Translations under genes and position numbers: made by a program
Part shown: in pieces, positions 25,769 through 35,268 of the stretch
Position numbering within the stretch: the stretch's first letter is position 1
How the letters are laid out: the number at the start of each line of letters is the position of its first letter
The notes under the pieces: generated by a model
The model's input: only the letters and a program-made list of their open reading frames with translations
What the model was told of the DNA's origin: nothing
Database searches by the model: none
Assembly: GCA_009193035.1 (NCBI GenBank)
Contig: SWDT01000126.1
Location: forward strand, 62,001-126,000
DNA: 64,000 nucleotides
Direction: 5' to 3'
From: Halicephalobus mephisto
Lineage: Eukaryota; Nematoda; Chromadorea; Rhabditida; Panagrolaimidae

Positions 25769-25969
25769 TTGAAAACTAAAGTTCCTCCAATTGAATTTTC
25801 CGAGATAAAAAACACAATTCAAAAAGTACGACTAAACTTTCTCTCTGCAGGTAGTGGAATAACGTGGCTGACCTATAATTTTAAATCCCCAGATTACCCA
25901 CGTGGAAATATTTACAATAATTCAGATGAAAAAGTACAAATTATTCATAAAACTAAAAAAATAAGTTAA
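25769..25969 (+). other. Exon-like fragment with CUB-like wording
   Basis: TTTCTCTCTGCAG at about 25837-25849 is a good acceptor. It is followed by an open stretch reading GSGITWLTYNFKSPDYPRGN, reminiscent of the SPNYP loop of CUB domains. No further exon is evident: the frame ends at 25969 and A/T-rich sequence follows. It could be a decayed exon or chance. Confidence 0.2.
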
Positions 25970-26235
25970 AATTAATTATAAAATTTTTAAGGAATTTATA
26001 ATTTAAAAAAAATAAAAATTAAAAAAAAATTAAACATTTTTAAAAATTTTATTTTTTTAAATTTCTATTTTTTAAAAATTTTATTTTTTTTTAAATTTTA
26101 TTTTTTAAAATTTTATTTTTTTTAAAAATTTTAAGTTTTTAGAAATTGACTTTTTTTGAATTTTTATAAAATTTATTGCCGAAAAAAATTCACGCACTCT
26201 GGGATAAAAATAATATTAAATATTAAATAAGATTA

Positions 26236-26475
26236 TTCCAAAAATTTGTCATGAACAAGTTTGGGGGTTTTGAATATTCCTTCTGGAGCCAAAAGGAGAT
26301 TAATTCATTCAAGTGGAAACGGGAAAGAAAAAAGATGCCATTTTGCATTATTGATGAGGCCACTCGGAGAGTTCTGCGCAACGAACGGGGGTTTGGGGAC
26401 CTCTACGAAGTTTATTACACCTTCTGTCGCATTGGCCGGGATCAGATAGCGATTTCTACAATGTCTTACTAAATT
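26236..26475. other. GC-richer island, possible gene fragment, strand unclear
   Basis: The base composition changes sharply from the flanks. Open frames exist on both strands: plus 26251-26472, ending AISTMSY, and a minus reading with wording like IPANATEGVINFVEVPKPPF. Neither matches a family I know. It lies just upstream of two inverted hairpin elements, so it may be cargo or remnant of a mobile element. Confidence 0.25.
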
Positions 26476-26617
26476 ACAAAACTTTTACAATTGATAATAA
26501 TAAAAAAAAACTTTTTTATTTGTTTTTTCCTTTTCGTTGCGGGACCTATTTTGCTCGGATTTTTCTCTTTTACGTGGGCGCGAAACACGCATTTAATTGG
26601 TCTTTTTTTAAATTACG

Positions 26618-26703
26618 GAGCTTGCCTAAAATATATAAGGCTTACAGGGGGAAGGGGTCCCAGAAAAGCACCATGTAAGCCTTGCATATTTTAGGCAAGT
26701 TCC
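26618..26703. repeat. Hairpin element, copy 1
   Basis: The left arm at 26621-26646 (CTTGCCTAAAATATATAAGG...) pairs with the right arm at 26674-26699 (...ATATTTTAGGCAAG), about 24 of 26 bases. The loop is about 27 nt and G-rich (GGGGGAAGGGGTCCC). This looks like a short foldback/MITE-type element. Confidence 0.8.
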
Positions 26704-26734
26704 CTTATAGGTTATTTTAGCTTTTATTTAATTT

Positions 26735-26827
26735 AGAAAGTTTGTCTAAAATATACAAGACTCACATGGCGCTTTTTTCGAACCCCCCTCCCCCTTGTAA
26801 GCCATACATATTTTAGGCAAGCTCCCT
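26735..26827. repeat. Hairpin element, copy 2, inverted relative to copy 1
   Basis: The arms GTTTGTCTAAAATATACAAG and ATACATATTTTAGGCAAGC fold back imperfectly around a C-rich loop (GAACCCCCCTCCCCC). Its complement aligns with the adjacent copy, including the G-run and AAAAGC-CCATGT. The pair therefore forms a larger palindrome across 26618-26827. Confidence 0.75.
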
Positions 26828-26865
26828 TATGCCTGTTTACCTCGAACTCCGTCGACAAGGGGGTT

Positions 26866-27740
26866 CGATAGCCACTGTGATGTGGACTTCCTCTGGTGGC
26901 AGAATAGACATGAATTAGCACTTTATTCGACGATATTATAATGTATTGTTGAAATAGAAAACACAAACATATTAGTAATTTTTACTACAAGAACAAGACA
27001 AAAGTACAATTACTACATAACTCTCCACCTACGCACATCACCAACTGGAAAAATGAGTCAAAGGAACAGACGATTATAATTAATTTTGTACTTGTTGTAA
27101 ACTTTGATTTTGCGCAGAATAGGAATAAAATAAAAAATATATATAACTCATACAAGACAATAAAGAATCTCATTAATGTTCTACAGTATCCCACACTTCT
27201 TGATATTCAGGTTATCTCTTCGGGTCCTCTCTAGTTTAGTTTCTGTCTTAATATCTGCATAACAAGTTTCAATTCACAAGATAACTAAGAATCTCATTTA
27301 TGTCCTACAGTATCCCACGTTCCTTAATGTTCAGGTTACCATTTCAGGTCCTCTTTTTCTAATATACTTTTTAACCCAACAGTAATCTAATAATATAAAG
27401 AATTCTATTGATTGAAAACCAGCTGTTAAGATAAAAAAGTATATTAACAATCTTCACTAGAACACTAAAGATACAATTTATATAAGTCTCCTTAACACAA
27501 GACAATTAAGAATTTCACTCTTGTCCTACAGTATCCCACACTTCCTGATATTCAGGTTACCATTCCAGGTCCTCTCTAGTTTAGTTTTCAGATATTTCAG
27601 TCACTATCGACGGAATTATATTAGAATAGTGACTTAGAAAATTGAAATTTTAAAATTATTATCTGACGTGATATGGAGTTCCTCTGGCAGCAGAGTAGAC
27701 CGAACTCCTTAATACCCTCTTTATCCAACGATATCTTACA
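26866..27740. repeat. Dispersed repeat, copy 1, with partly duplicated ends
   Basis: The segment is bounded by related sequences, CTTCCTCTGGTGGCAGAAT near 26886 and GTTCCTCTGGCAGCAGAGT near 27676. Its core (27180-27600) holds about three copies of a CTACAGTATCCCAC / GATATTCAGGTTACC / CAGGTCCTCT cassette. The core recurs in direct orientation at 47390-48030. The duplicated ends could be LTR remnants of an unidentified element. Confidence 0.65.
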
Positions 27741-27912
27741 TGTAAACAACGTTACAAACTTGATTCCAAAAATGACAGAAATCGTCCTAACAGGGACTTT
27801 CGTGGCAGGAATTTGCAGTTTTATTTCGGTAGTAATACTAAGTTACAAAATTAAACACACGCTCAGGAAAACGAGAATAAACAGATTAGGGGGTGTTCCA
27901 ATTCGAAAATAG
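27673..27912 (+). other. Open frame with a membrane-segment-like stretch, unrecognised
   Basis: This 79-codon frame starts in the repeat end copy and includes IVLTGTFVAGICSFISVVIL followed by basic residues. That resembles a membrane anchor with a cytoplasmic tail. It could be a remnant of an element-encoded protein or a chance open frame. No homologue is recognised. Confidence 0.2.
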
Positions 27913-28039
27913 CACGTGAGTGGCTCCGCTTTAAGTGAATAACAAAATATAAAATAAAATTTGTTTAATCATGTCAAAAATTATTTAATTTTACATAAAA
28001 AATAAAAAATCATATATAATAAAAAATTAAATACTTTTT

Positions 28040-29150
28040 TGTTGTTTTGAGTGGATAATGAACTACAGTAAGAAACGCATTTTAATCGCGTCAAGGTCGG
28101 ATTTAATATGGTACACGTAATAATCTTATATCTTATGTTGTAAAAAAACAGAAATGAGTGTTGTTACGAAATCGTCCTGACACGAATATCGGGGACTTTC
28201 TAAGTAATACAGTAACCTATATGTTGGTTTTATATGACAGTTCTTTTGTAATTTTTATCATGTAGTCAGAGAATTCACTGAAGATAGAATCCATTATTCG
28301 TAAATAAAAATATAAATTTTTAAAACCTTATATTTTATAAAAAACCAAAAAATAAGCGTTGTTACAAAATTACCTCGACACGAATATCGGGGACTTTCTA
28401 AGTAATACAGTAACCTTCACATTGGTTTTATATGACAGTTATTTTGTAATTTTTATCATGTAGTCAGAGAATTCGCCGAAGATAGAATCCATTATTCGTA
28501 AATAAAATTACGAAAATTATCCGGAAGGAAATGACGCCCGTATGTCAAAGAAGCACTTTTTGCTGGTCTGAAGTGGATAATGAACTACAGCGAGAAACAT
28601 CTTAATTACCTCGAGACCAAGTTTAATATACAAATAATAAAAAATCGAAATTTTGTAAAAATAACACTTAAATGCGGAAAATAAAATCCAACCTTCTTGG
28701 TCTGAAGTGGATAATCAGTTATAATAGAACTATTTTTAATCGAGTCTCAAGTGACTTTAGTATGATGTACGCACTAGTGAAAGTTTATCGAAAATGGATA
28801 AAAAATGACGCGCGTAGGCGAAAACAAAAATGTGTTACCTGGTCCTGAATGGATAATAGATCATAAAATACAACGCATTTAAAATGGTTTTATTATAATA
28901 TATAATATATCGGAGAAAATTGTTAAAATTAAAAAAAAATAAAAATTACGCGCAAACCTAAAAAACGCGTTTTAGTAGAAATATGAGTGTACCTGGTCCC
29001 GAATGGATTATAAATGATAAAATAAAACGCGTTTAGAATGATTTTATCATACTATATAAAATATTAGAAAAAATTGTTAAAATTAAAAAAAAACAAAAAT
29101 TACACGTGAACGCAAAAAACGCGTTTAAATTTTTAAAAAATTCTAATAAC
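28040..29150. repeat. Degenerate long-period repeats (GGTCYYGAATGGATAAT)
   Basis: TGGTCTGAAGTGGATAATGA or TGGTCCCGAATGGATTATAA occurs near 28042, 28565, 28697, 28840 and 28992. The blocks at 28180-28310 and 28378-28505 are near-identical, sharing CGAATATCGGGGACTTTCTA and TATCATGTAGTCAGAGAATT. Confidence 0.7.
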
Positions 29151-29229
29151 CAACATAACAAGTTAATTGACATGTTAATGCCTCTACTAGAAGAGCTTTG
29201 AAATGACATATAGTCCATATTTGTAGTTA

Positions 29230-29790
29230 ATCTTTTTTTTGAGTTATCTACGTTTTTATTTTTCTTACTCTAAATTGTTTGTCATTTTGACAAACCCGGA
29301 ATATCTCATGTCTTATCCAATTTGGATTCATGGAAGCTTTTTCCGCATAGGCAATTGGGAGTTAACAACGGCAATAAAGCCAGCAAAGTTCAAAGCTGCT
29401 TTCGGAAGACGAACATTCGTCCGGAATGGCGTGAGCGTATTTCCAAAAAAAAGTTAAATTTAAACTTTTTTTTTCAAAATATTAAAAAATTTCATTTTAA
29501 AAAACCTTTAAAATAATGTGTTTTATAAATTGCCCAAGGCGTTATTGATAAATTTTCCGAAATTTATATTGAATTTTAGACTTAAAAATAAATTTAAAAA
29601 AGTTTGTTTTTTTAAATCGAAAAATTTGAAAATTATCTTTGATTTAAAAAATCTGTTTTTTTTATTTTTGTTTTTTTTTTTTAAAATAAAAAACAATCAC
29701 ATTGACAACTGCCGTCAGAATAGGGACTACGGTATGGAGATTCTTGAAAATCCAACATCAGAATCAAAGTTAAATTAAATTTTTCCGAAA
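29230..29790. other. GC-richer island flanked by A/T sequence
   Basis: 29320-29450 reads in one plus frame as ELTTAIKPAKFKAAFGRR but has no start context, splice partner or known family. The rest is T-rich. Not supported as a gene. Confidence 0.35.
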
Positions 29791-29884
29791 TAATTGGATA
29801 AACCAGCTTGGACAAATATTACAACCAAATTGGAAATTTGGCTTTAATTTGAAGTTTTTATAAATGCAAATATATGAATATTAA

Positions 29885-30610
29885 GTGACATACCAGAATA
29901 TTGCGAGCAAATTGTAAATTTTACTTTGATGTTAAAACTTTTAAAAATAAAAATCTTAATCGATCTGTCAGAACGTTGTTAACAAGTTGCAGATTTTACT
30001 TTATTTTCAATCTGTCTACCAGAATATTGCGAGCAAGTTGCAGATTTTACTTTGATTTTGAAACTTAAAAATAAAAATCTTAATTGATCTGCCAGAATGC
30101 TGCACGCAAAATGCAGACTGTACTTTGTTAAAACTTTTAAAAATAAAAATCTTAATTGATCTACCAGAATATTGCGAGCAAATTGTAAATTTTACTTTGA
30201 TGTTAAAACTTTTAAAAATAAAAATCTTAATCGATCTGTCAGAACGTTGTTAACAAGTTGCAGACTGTACTTTGTTGTAACTTTTAAAAATAAAAATCTT
30301 AATTGATCTGTCAGAATGCTGCACGCAAAATGCAAATTTTACTTTATTTTCAATCTGTCTACCAGAATATTGCAAGCAACTTGCAGATTTTATTTTGATG
30401 TTAAAATTCTTAAAAATAAAAATCTTAATTGATCTGTCAGAATGTTGCGAGCAAGTTGCAGATTTTATTTTATTTTCGAAATTTTCTACAATGTGTTGAA
30501 AAATATCAGCCAAATTGTCTCAATATTGCGAGCAAACTGCGAATTTTAATTTAATTTAATTTTAATGTCGACTAATCTTCCTGAATATTGCAAGCAAAGT
30601 GCAGATTTAA
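29885..30610. repeat. Tandem array C', inverted relative to 15.7 kb
   Basis: Units of roughly 60-75 bp carry GAGCAAGTTGCAGATTTTA, ATCTGTCTACCAGAATATTG and AAAATAAAAATCTTAAT. Read on the minus strand they give CTGCAAGTTGCTTGCAATAT and match the 15.7-kb unit. Translated minus-strand phrases (KSATCSQHSDRSIK) parallel the plus-strand phrases of array C. Confidence 0.75.
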
Positions 30611-30619
30611 TTTTAATTT

Positions 30620-31370
30620 CAATTTTGACTTTAATTTTGACTTTTTATGGACCTCGGCGGAGATCCCACTTTCATGTTAGGGAGATTAGCAAAAGGTCAA
30701 TGAGATCAAGAGCCCACGGGGATGTCACTTGGGATAATGGTTATTTCGAAGACAAACAAAATATAAAAAAAGTGAAATTTGTCTCGGAACGAAAATAGTT
30801 GAATCCAAGAAATCAGAAGTCGGATGTTCATTTAGAATAAGTCCGATTTTTAACAAACATAATAAATATAATTTCCTTAATGTTTTGGATTAAATTTCGT
30901 GGTGAGAACAAAGTCCAAAAGTTAAGTATAGTTTATTCCAAATGCAAATTAAATCCATATGACCGGAATTTTCGTAATAAACAGAATTCTGTGGAGATTT
31001 CCGAATTCTGGAGGAATAAAAAATTATGAATTTTTTAACATACAAGATTATAAAAATTTTCAAAATTAAATAAAAATTTTGAAAATTAAATAAAAAATTA
31101 TAAAAATTGAATTTTAAAAATTACAGATTTTAAAAAAAAAAGTAAAAAATTATAAATTTTTTGAAAATTAAATAAAAAATTGTAGAAATTTTTAGAAAAA
31201 AGTAAAGATTTAGAATTTTTTAAGAATTAAATACAAAATTATAGAACTTTTTAGAATTAAATAAAAAATTTTTAAAATTATCTAAAATTTTTAACATTTT
31301 CTAAAAATTTTAAGATTTTCTAAAATTTTTTAAATTATCTAAAATTTTTTAAATTTTCTAAAATACCAAG
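30620..31370. other. Small GC-richer island then A/T sequence
   Basis: 30645-30760 (CCTCGGCGGAGATCCCAC...) is compositionally distinct and open on the plus strand to 30798, without a recognisable product. 31000-31370 is AAATTAAATAAAAAATT-type text. Confidence 0.35.
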
Positions 31371-31379
31371 GAGATATTT

Positions 31380-32310
31380 TAGTTACTTTGGAATTCAACA
31401 GAAGATCATAAAACTTTTCAGAATATTAGAGAACTTTCTGGAGCTTTTCAGAATCCCATGGGAATTCTTGAAATATTCTAAAATATTATTAACAATTCTG
31501 AAGTGCTCTAAATTAGTAGGGATATTTTCGGGACGTTCTAGAATCCAATGGAGATTCTGAAGTTTTTTAGAATCTTTGAAATTTTTTAGAATTTTGTAAA
31601 ATCTGGAAAAAATTGAAGGATTTTTGTGAATTTTGAAGATATTTTTGGATATTCTAGAATCCAATGGAGATTCTGAAGTTTCTCGAGATTTTTCAGAAAC
31701 TTGTAAAAATTCTGAAGTTTTCCAGAAAGTTGAAAATATTTTTGGAATACTGTAGAATGTAGTGAAATTACAAAACTTTCTAGAATCCTAAAAAAGTCTG
31801 GAGTTTTCACAATTTGATGAAATTTCTGAAATATTTGTAAATTTAAAAGATATTTTTTGAATACTTTAGAATTCAATGAAAATTCTGAAGGTTTCTAAAA
31901 TCGTAAAATTACTATTCCCGAAATTTTATAAAAAATTTTAATTTTTCGAAATTCAATGAAATTTCTGAAATATTTGTAAAGTTAAAAGATATTTTTTGAA
32001 TACTGTAGAATCCAATAGGGATTCTGAATTTTTCCGAAAATGAAAAATAATGGTTTTCAAAATTCGATGAAATTTTTGTAAATTTCGTAAATTTTAAAAA
32101 TATTCTAGAATTCAATAAAAATTCTAAAGTTTTCCGAAATTAAAAAAACAATTCTGAAATCTTCTAAAATTATAAACTTTTAAGATTTTTCAAAATTCAG
32201 CAAAAAATTTGAAATTTTCTGAAATATTGAGGATATTTTTGGAACATTTAAGAATTCAAAAAAATCCAAAATTTCGAAGTTTACGAAAGCTAGAGCCTTT
32301 TAAAATTATA
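31380..32310. repeat. Degenerate array B' rich in TAGAATCC / GATTCTGAAG
   Basis: Units such as TTCTAGAATCCAATGGAGAT and TCTGAAGTTTTTTAGAATC recur. Read on the minus strand they resemble array B (AAACTTCAGAATC...TTCTAGAA). The minus-strand open frames here (KILQFFPDFTKF-like) are repeat products. Confidence 0.6.
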
Positions 32311-32717
32311 AAATTTTCACATTTTTGATTCCAATAAAAAATTCTGAATTTTCGAAAATCTCAGAAAAATTTAATTTTTTAAATATTTTTAAATTTGAAA
32401 TTTTCTAAAAATTCATGTTGAAAAAAATAATTTTTTAAAACATTTTAGAGATTAATTTTTTTATAAAAGATAAAAAATTTTTTCACTACAAAATTTAAAA
32501 ATAACTTTTTATACAAAATTTCGAAAATTTACTTTTTTAAAATTAAAATTTATTTTTTTTGAAGAAATTTAAAATTTTAAAAAGAAGTTTAAAAATTATT
32601 TTTTAAAAAAGTTTAAAATTTTATTTTTTTAAAATTTAAATTTATTTTTTTTAAGAAATTTAAAATTTTTTATTTTTTTGAAAAGTTTAAAGATTTTAAT
32701 TTTTTTGAAAAATTCAA

Positions 32718-32920
32718 ACAATTTTATAATTTTAATAAAAATATTGAATTTTATTATTTTAATAAAAATATTGAATTCTATAATTTTAATAAAAATATTG
32801 AATTTTATAATTTTAATAAAAATATTGAATTTTATAATTTTAATAAAAATATTGAATTTTATAATTTTAATAAAAATATTGAATTTTATAATTTTAATAA
32901 AAATATTGAATTCTATAATT
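32718..32920. repeat. 27-bp minisatellite
   Basis: Seven copies of ATTGAATTTTATAATTTTAA plus TAAAAAT, nearly perfect, producing a KILNFIILI peptide repeat in one frame. The homogeneity suggests recent expansion. Confidence 0.9.
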
Positions 32921-33409
32921 TTCTACAAATTTTTTCTCGGATATTTGAACTCTGAGATCCGGACTAAATCCCAAATCGGCTTATTTCTGTTTGTCGCTTT
33001 TCCACCTGACGGTCTTTGATGTGGAAAAAATTATTTTTAATAATGATAAAGTTCTTTAAAATTAGATTTATTATAATTATATCATGGAAATTGCAATTTG
33101 ATAGTTTTTGGTCTCGGAAGGAAAATGGGAAATCCGTTGCTCGGCAGCTGCCAAAACATCAAAGGACAGCCAGTGGCTGTCTCAATTTCCTCAGAGTTTT
33201 TCCTACGGACACAAAAACACAATTTGTGAGAAAACAAAAATTGGAAATAGAATTTCAGAAAGTTCAGGGAAAGAGTAATTTTGGAATAAATTAAAAATAA
33301 AAAATTTAGTTTATTTACGTTATAAAATTATTTTAAAAATAAACGAAAACTTTCAAAATTAATTACTTTATTTAAAAATTGATTTTTGTCATTATTTACT
33401 TTGTAACTA

Positions 33410-34397
33410 GAATAGTTTTTACAACGAGGAAATTGGTTTTTTCAGTCACTATTCTAGACAATTTCTACAGCTGTCAAAAACGACAGCTCTAGTAAAACTC
33501 TGGATAGTGACTGATTTTATAAGATTTCAGTCACTATCCAATTTCATCTATGTAGATAATATTTACAACGAAGAAATTGGTTTTTCCAGTCACTATTCTA
33601 GACGATTTCTACAGCTGTCAAAAATAGCAACTTTAACAAAATTCTGGATAGTGACTGATTTTATAAGATTTCAATCACTATCCAAGGGACTTGATTTCTG
33701 TTAAGATAGTAACATAGAGATATGGAAGAACTTTTTAGTCATTATTTATTTCGTTTACCAGAATAGTATTTAGAAAAGAGGAAATCATGTTTTTCAAACA
33801 ACACACGAGATGATTTGCACAGCTGTCAAAAATGACAACTTCAATAACAATTTTAAATAGTGATTATTTTTAGATATTATCCAGACAAATTCTGTCTATT
33901 AAAATAGTGACTCAAAAACAAGGAACTCTTCAGTCACTATCCAATTCACTATCTCCGTGGATAGTGTCTAGAAATAATTGTATTTTCAGTCACTATCCGG
34001 GGCAATTTCTACACCTGTTAAAAATGACAGCTCCAATAAAACTTTGGATAGTGTTTACTTTCTCGACATTCCAGTCACTATCTAGGAAATTCCACCAGGA
34101 TAGTGACTTAGAAAATAGAAATTTCTTAGTTATCGTCCATTTCGTATTTACAAAGATAGTGTCCAAAAATTATTTTTTCCAGTCACTATCCGGAGTAATT
34201 TCTGCAGCTGTTAAAAACAACAGCTCCAATAAAACTTTGGATAATGATTATTTTAGAACATCTTAAACAGTATCCATTTACTATTTTAAAGAATACTGTA
34301 AAGTAAGTTTGAAATTCTTCCACTATTTTTAACGATAGTGTCTAAAAATAGTCACTTTTAGTCACTATTCAAGACAATTTCTACAGCTGTCGGAAAA
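33410..34397. repeat. Inverted-duplication arm A' (right), with extra units
   Basis: 33875-34397 is the inverted partner of 9722-10250. The segment extends inward with two further units (33440-33690) that share GACAATTTCTACAGCTGTCA and CTCTGGATAGTGACTGATTT. Each unit can fold: CACTATCC pairs with GGATAGTG, with an inner AGCTGTC/GACAGCT pair. Confidence 0.85.
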
Positions 34398-34399
34398 GA

Positions 34400-35260
34400 A
34401 ATTGAATTTTCAAACATTTGTTTTAATCCAAATCATTTAAAATTACATTTCTATTTATTTCTCTATCCAATAAGTTCATACAGTATACAGTAATCAGCTC
34501 AAAACTGTTAAATAGTTTTTAGTACAGTAATTTCGAAAAATAATAAAAAGCGAAAATGAATATCCCTTTCGTGGATTGCTTCAATCACAAAGACACTAGT
34601 TACAGTAATGAAGTTAAAAATCTGTAAAATATCACAACTCTCTCAAAAAATAAAAATAAACAAGACTCCCGGGACAGGGGAGCGGATTTCGAAGGAGATC
34701 TTCCAGTTGAAAGTTCACCGAGAGAGGATTTGAGAAATCTGACCCAAAATAAAAAATAAATTCCACAAGATATTCCAAAAAATCTTAATTTCAAAAAAGT
34801 TTAATTCAACGAATATTTAACTAATTTTTAGATTTTTTAAAATTTGAACAATTTCCACAAAAAAAATATTTAAAAACTAAAATTATTGTAAAATTTAAAA
34901 ATTATAATTCCGAAAAATTCAAACAACAATTTTTATTTTTAAAAATGAACTAAATTGACGTCAGAACAGAATACCAAAAATTCGAAAATTAAAAAAATTA
35001 AAAAAAATTTTAAAAATTTTAAAATTTGATTAATTTTTTTTTTGAAAATAATTTTTATAAAATAAAAATTTAAATTCCGTAAATTTTAAAATTTTAAAAA
35101 AACTAAAAATTTGCAAAATATTCGTCAAATTAAAAAAATTAAAAATTCCGATTTTTTGGAACACCTTATATAAAATTTCAAATGCCCGGAAACTGGACCT
35201 AAAATTTAATCAAGTCAATTTTTGACTAAAGTCATACTGTAGATGAAATTCGCATACTGT
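34400..35260. other. Region downstream of snt-1, no gene supported
   Basis: 34655-34755 is GC-richer (CTCCCGGGACAGGGGAGCGG) and open on the minus strand to 34600 without a recognised product. It could hold snt-1 3' UTR or an unseen exon. The remainder is A/T-rich. No obvious AATAAA close to the snt-1 stop was identified. Confidence 0.35.
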
Positions 35261-35268
35261 AATCGAAA

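Noticed and set aside
31395..32115. Several minus-strand frames of 67-96 codons
   Set aside because: Degenerate AT-rich repeats with biased F/K/N/I composition and no domain.
32678..33019. 113-codon frame with KILNFIILI repeats
   Set aside because: A 27-bp minisatellite; the open frame follows from the unit length being a multiple of three.
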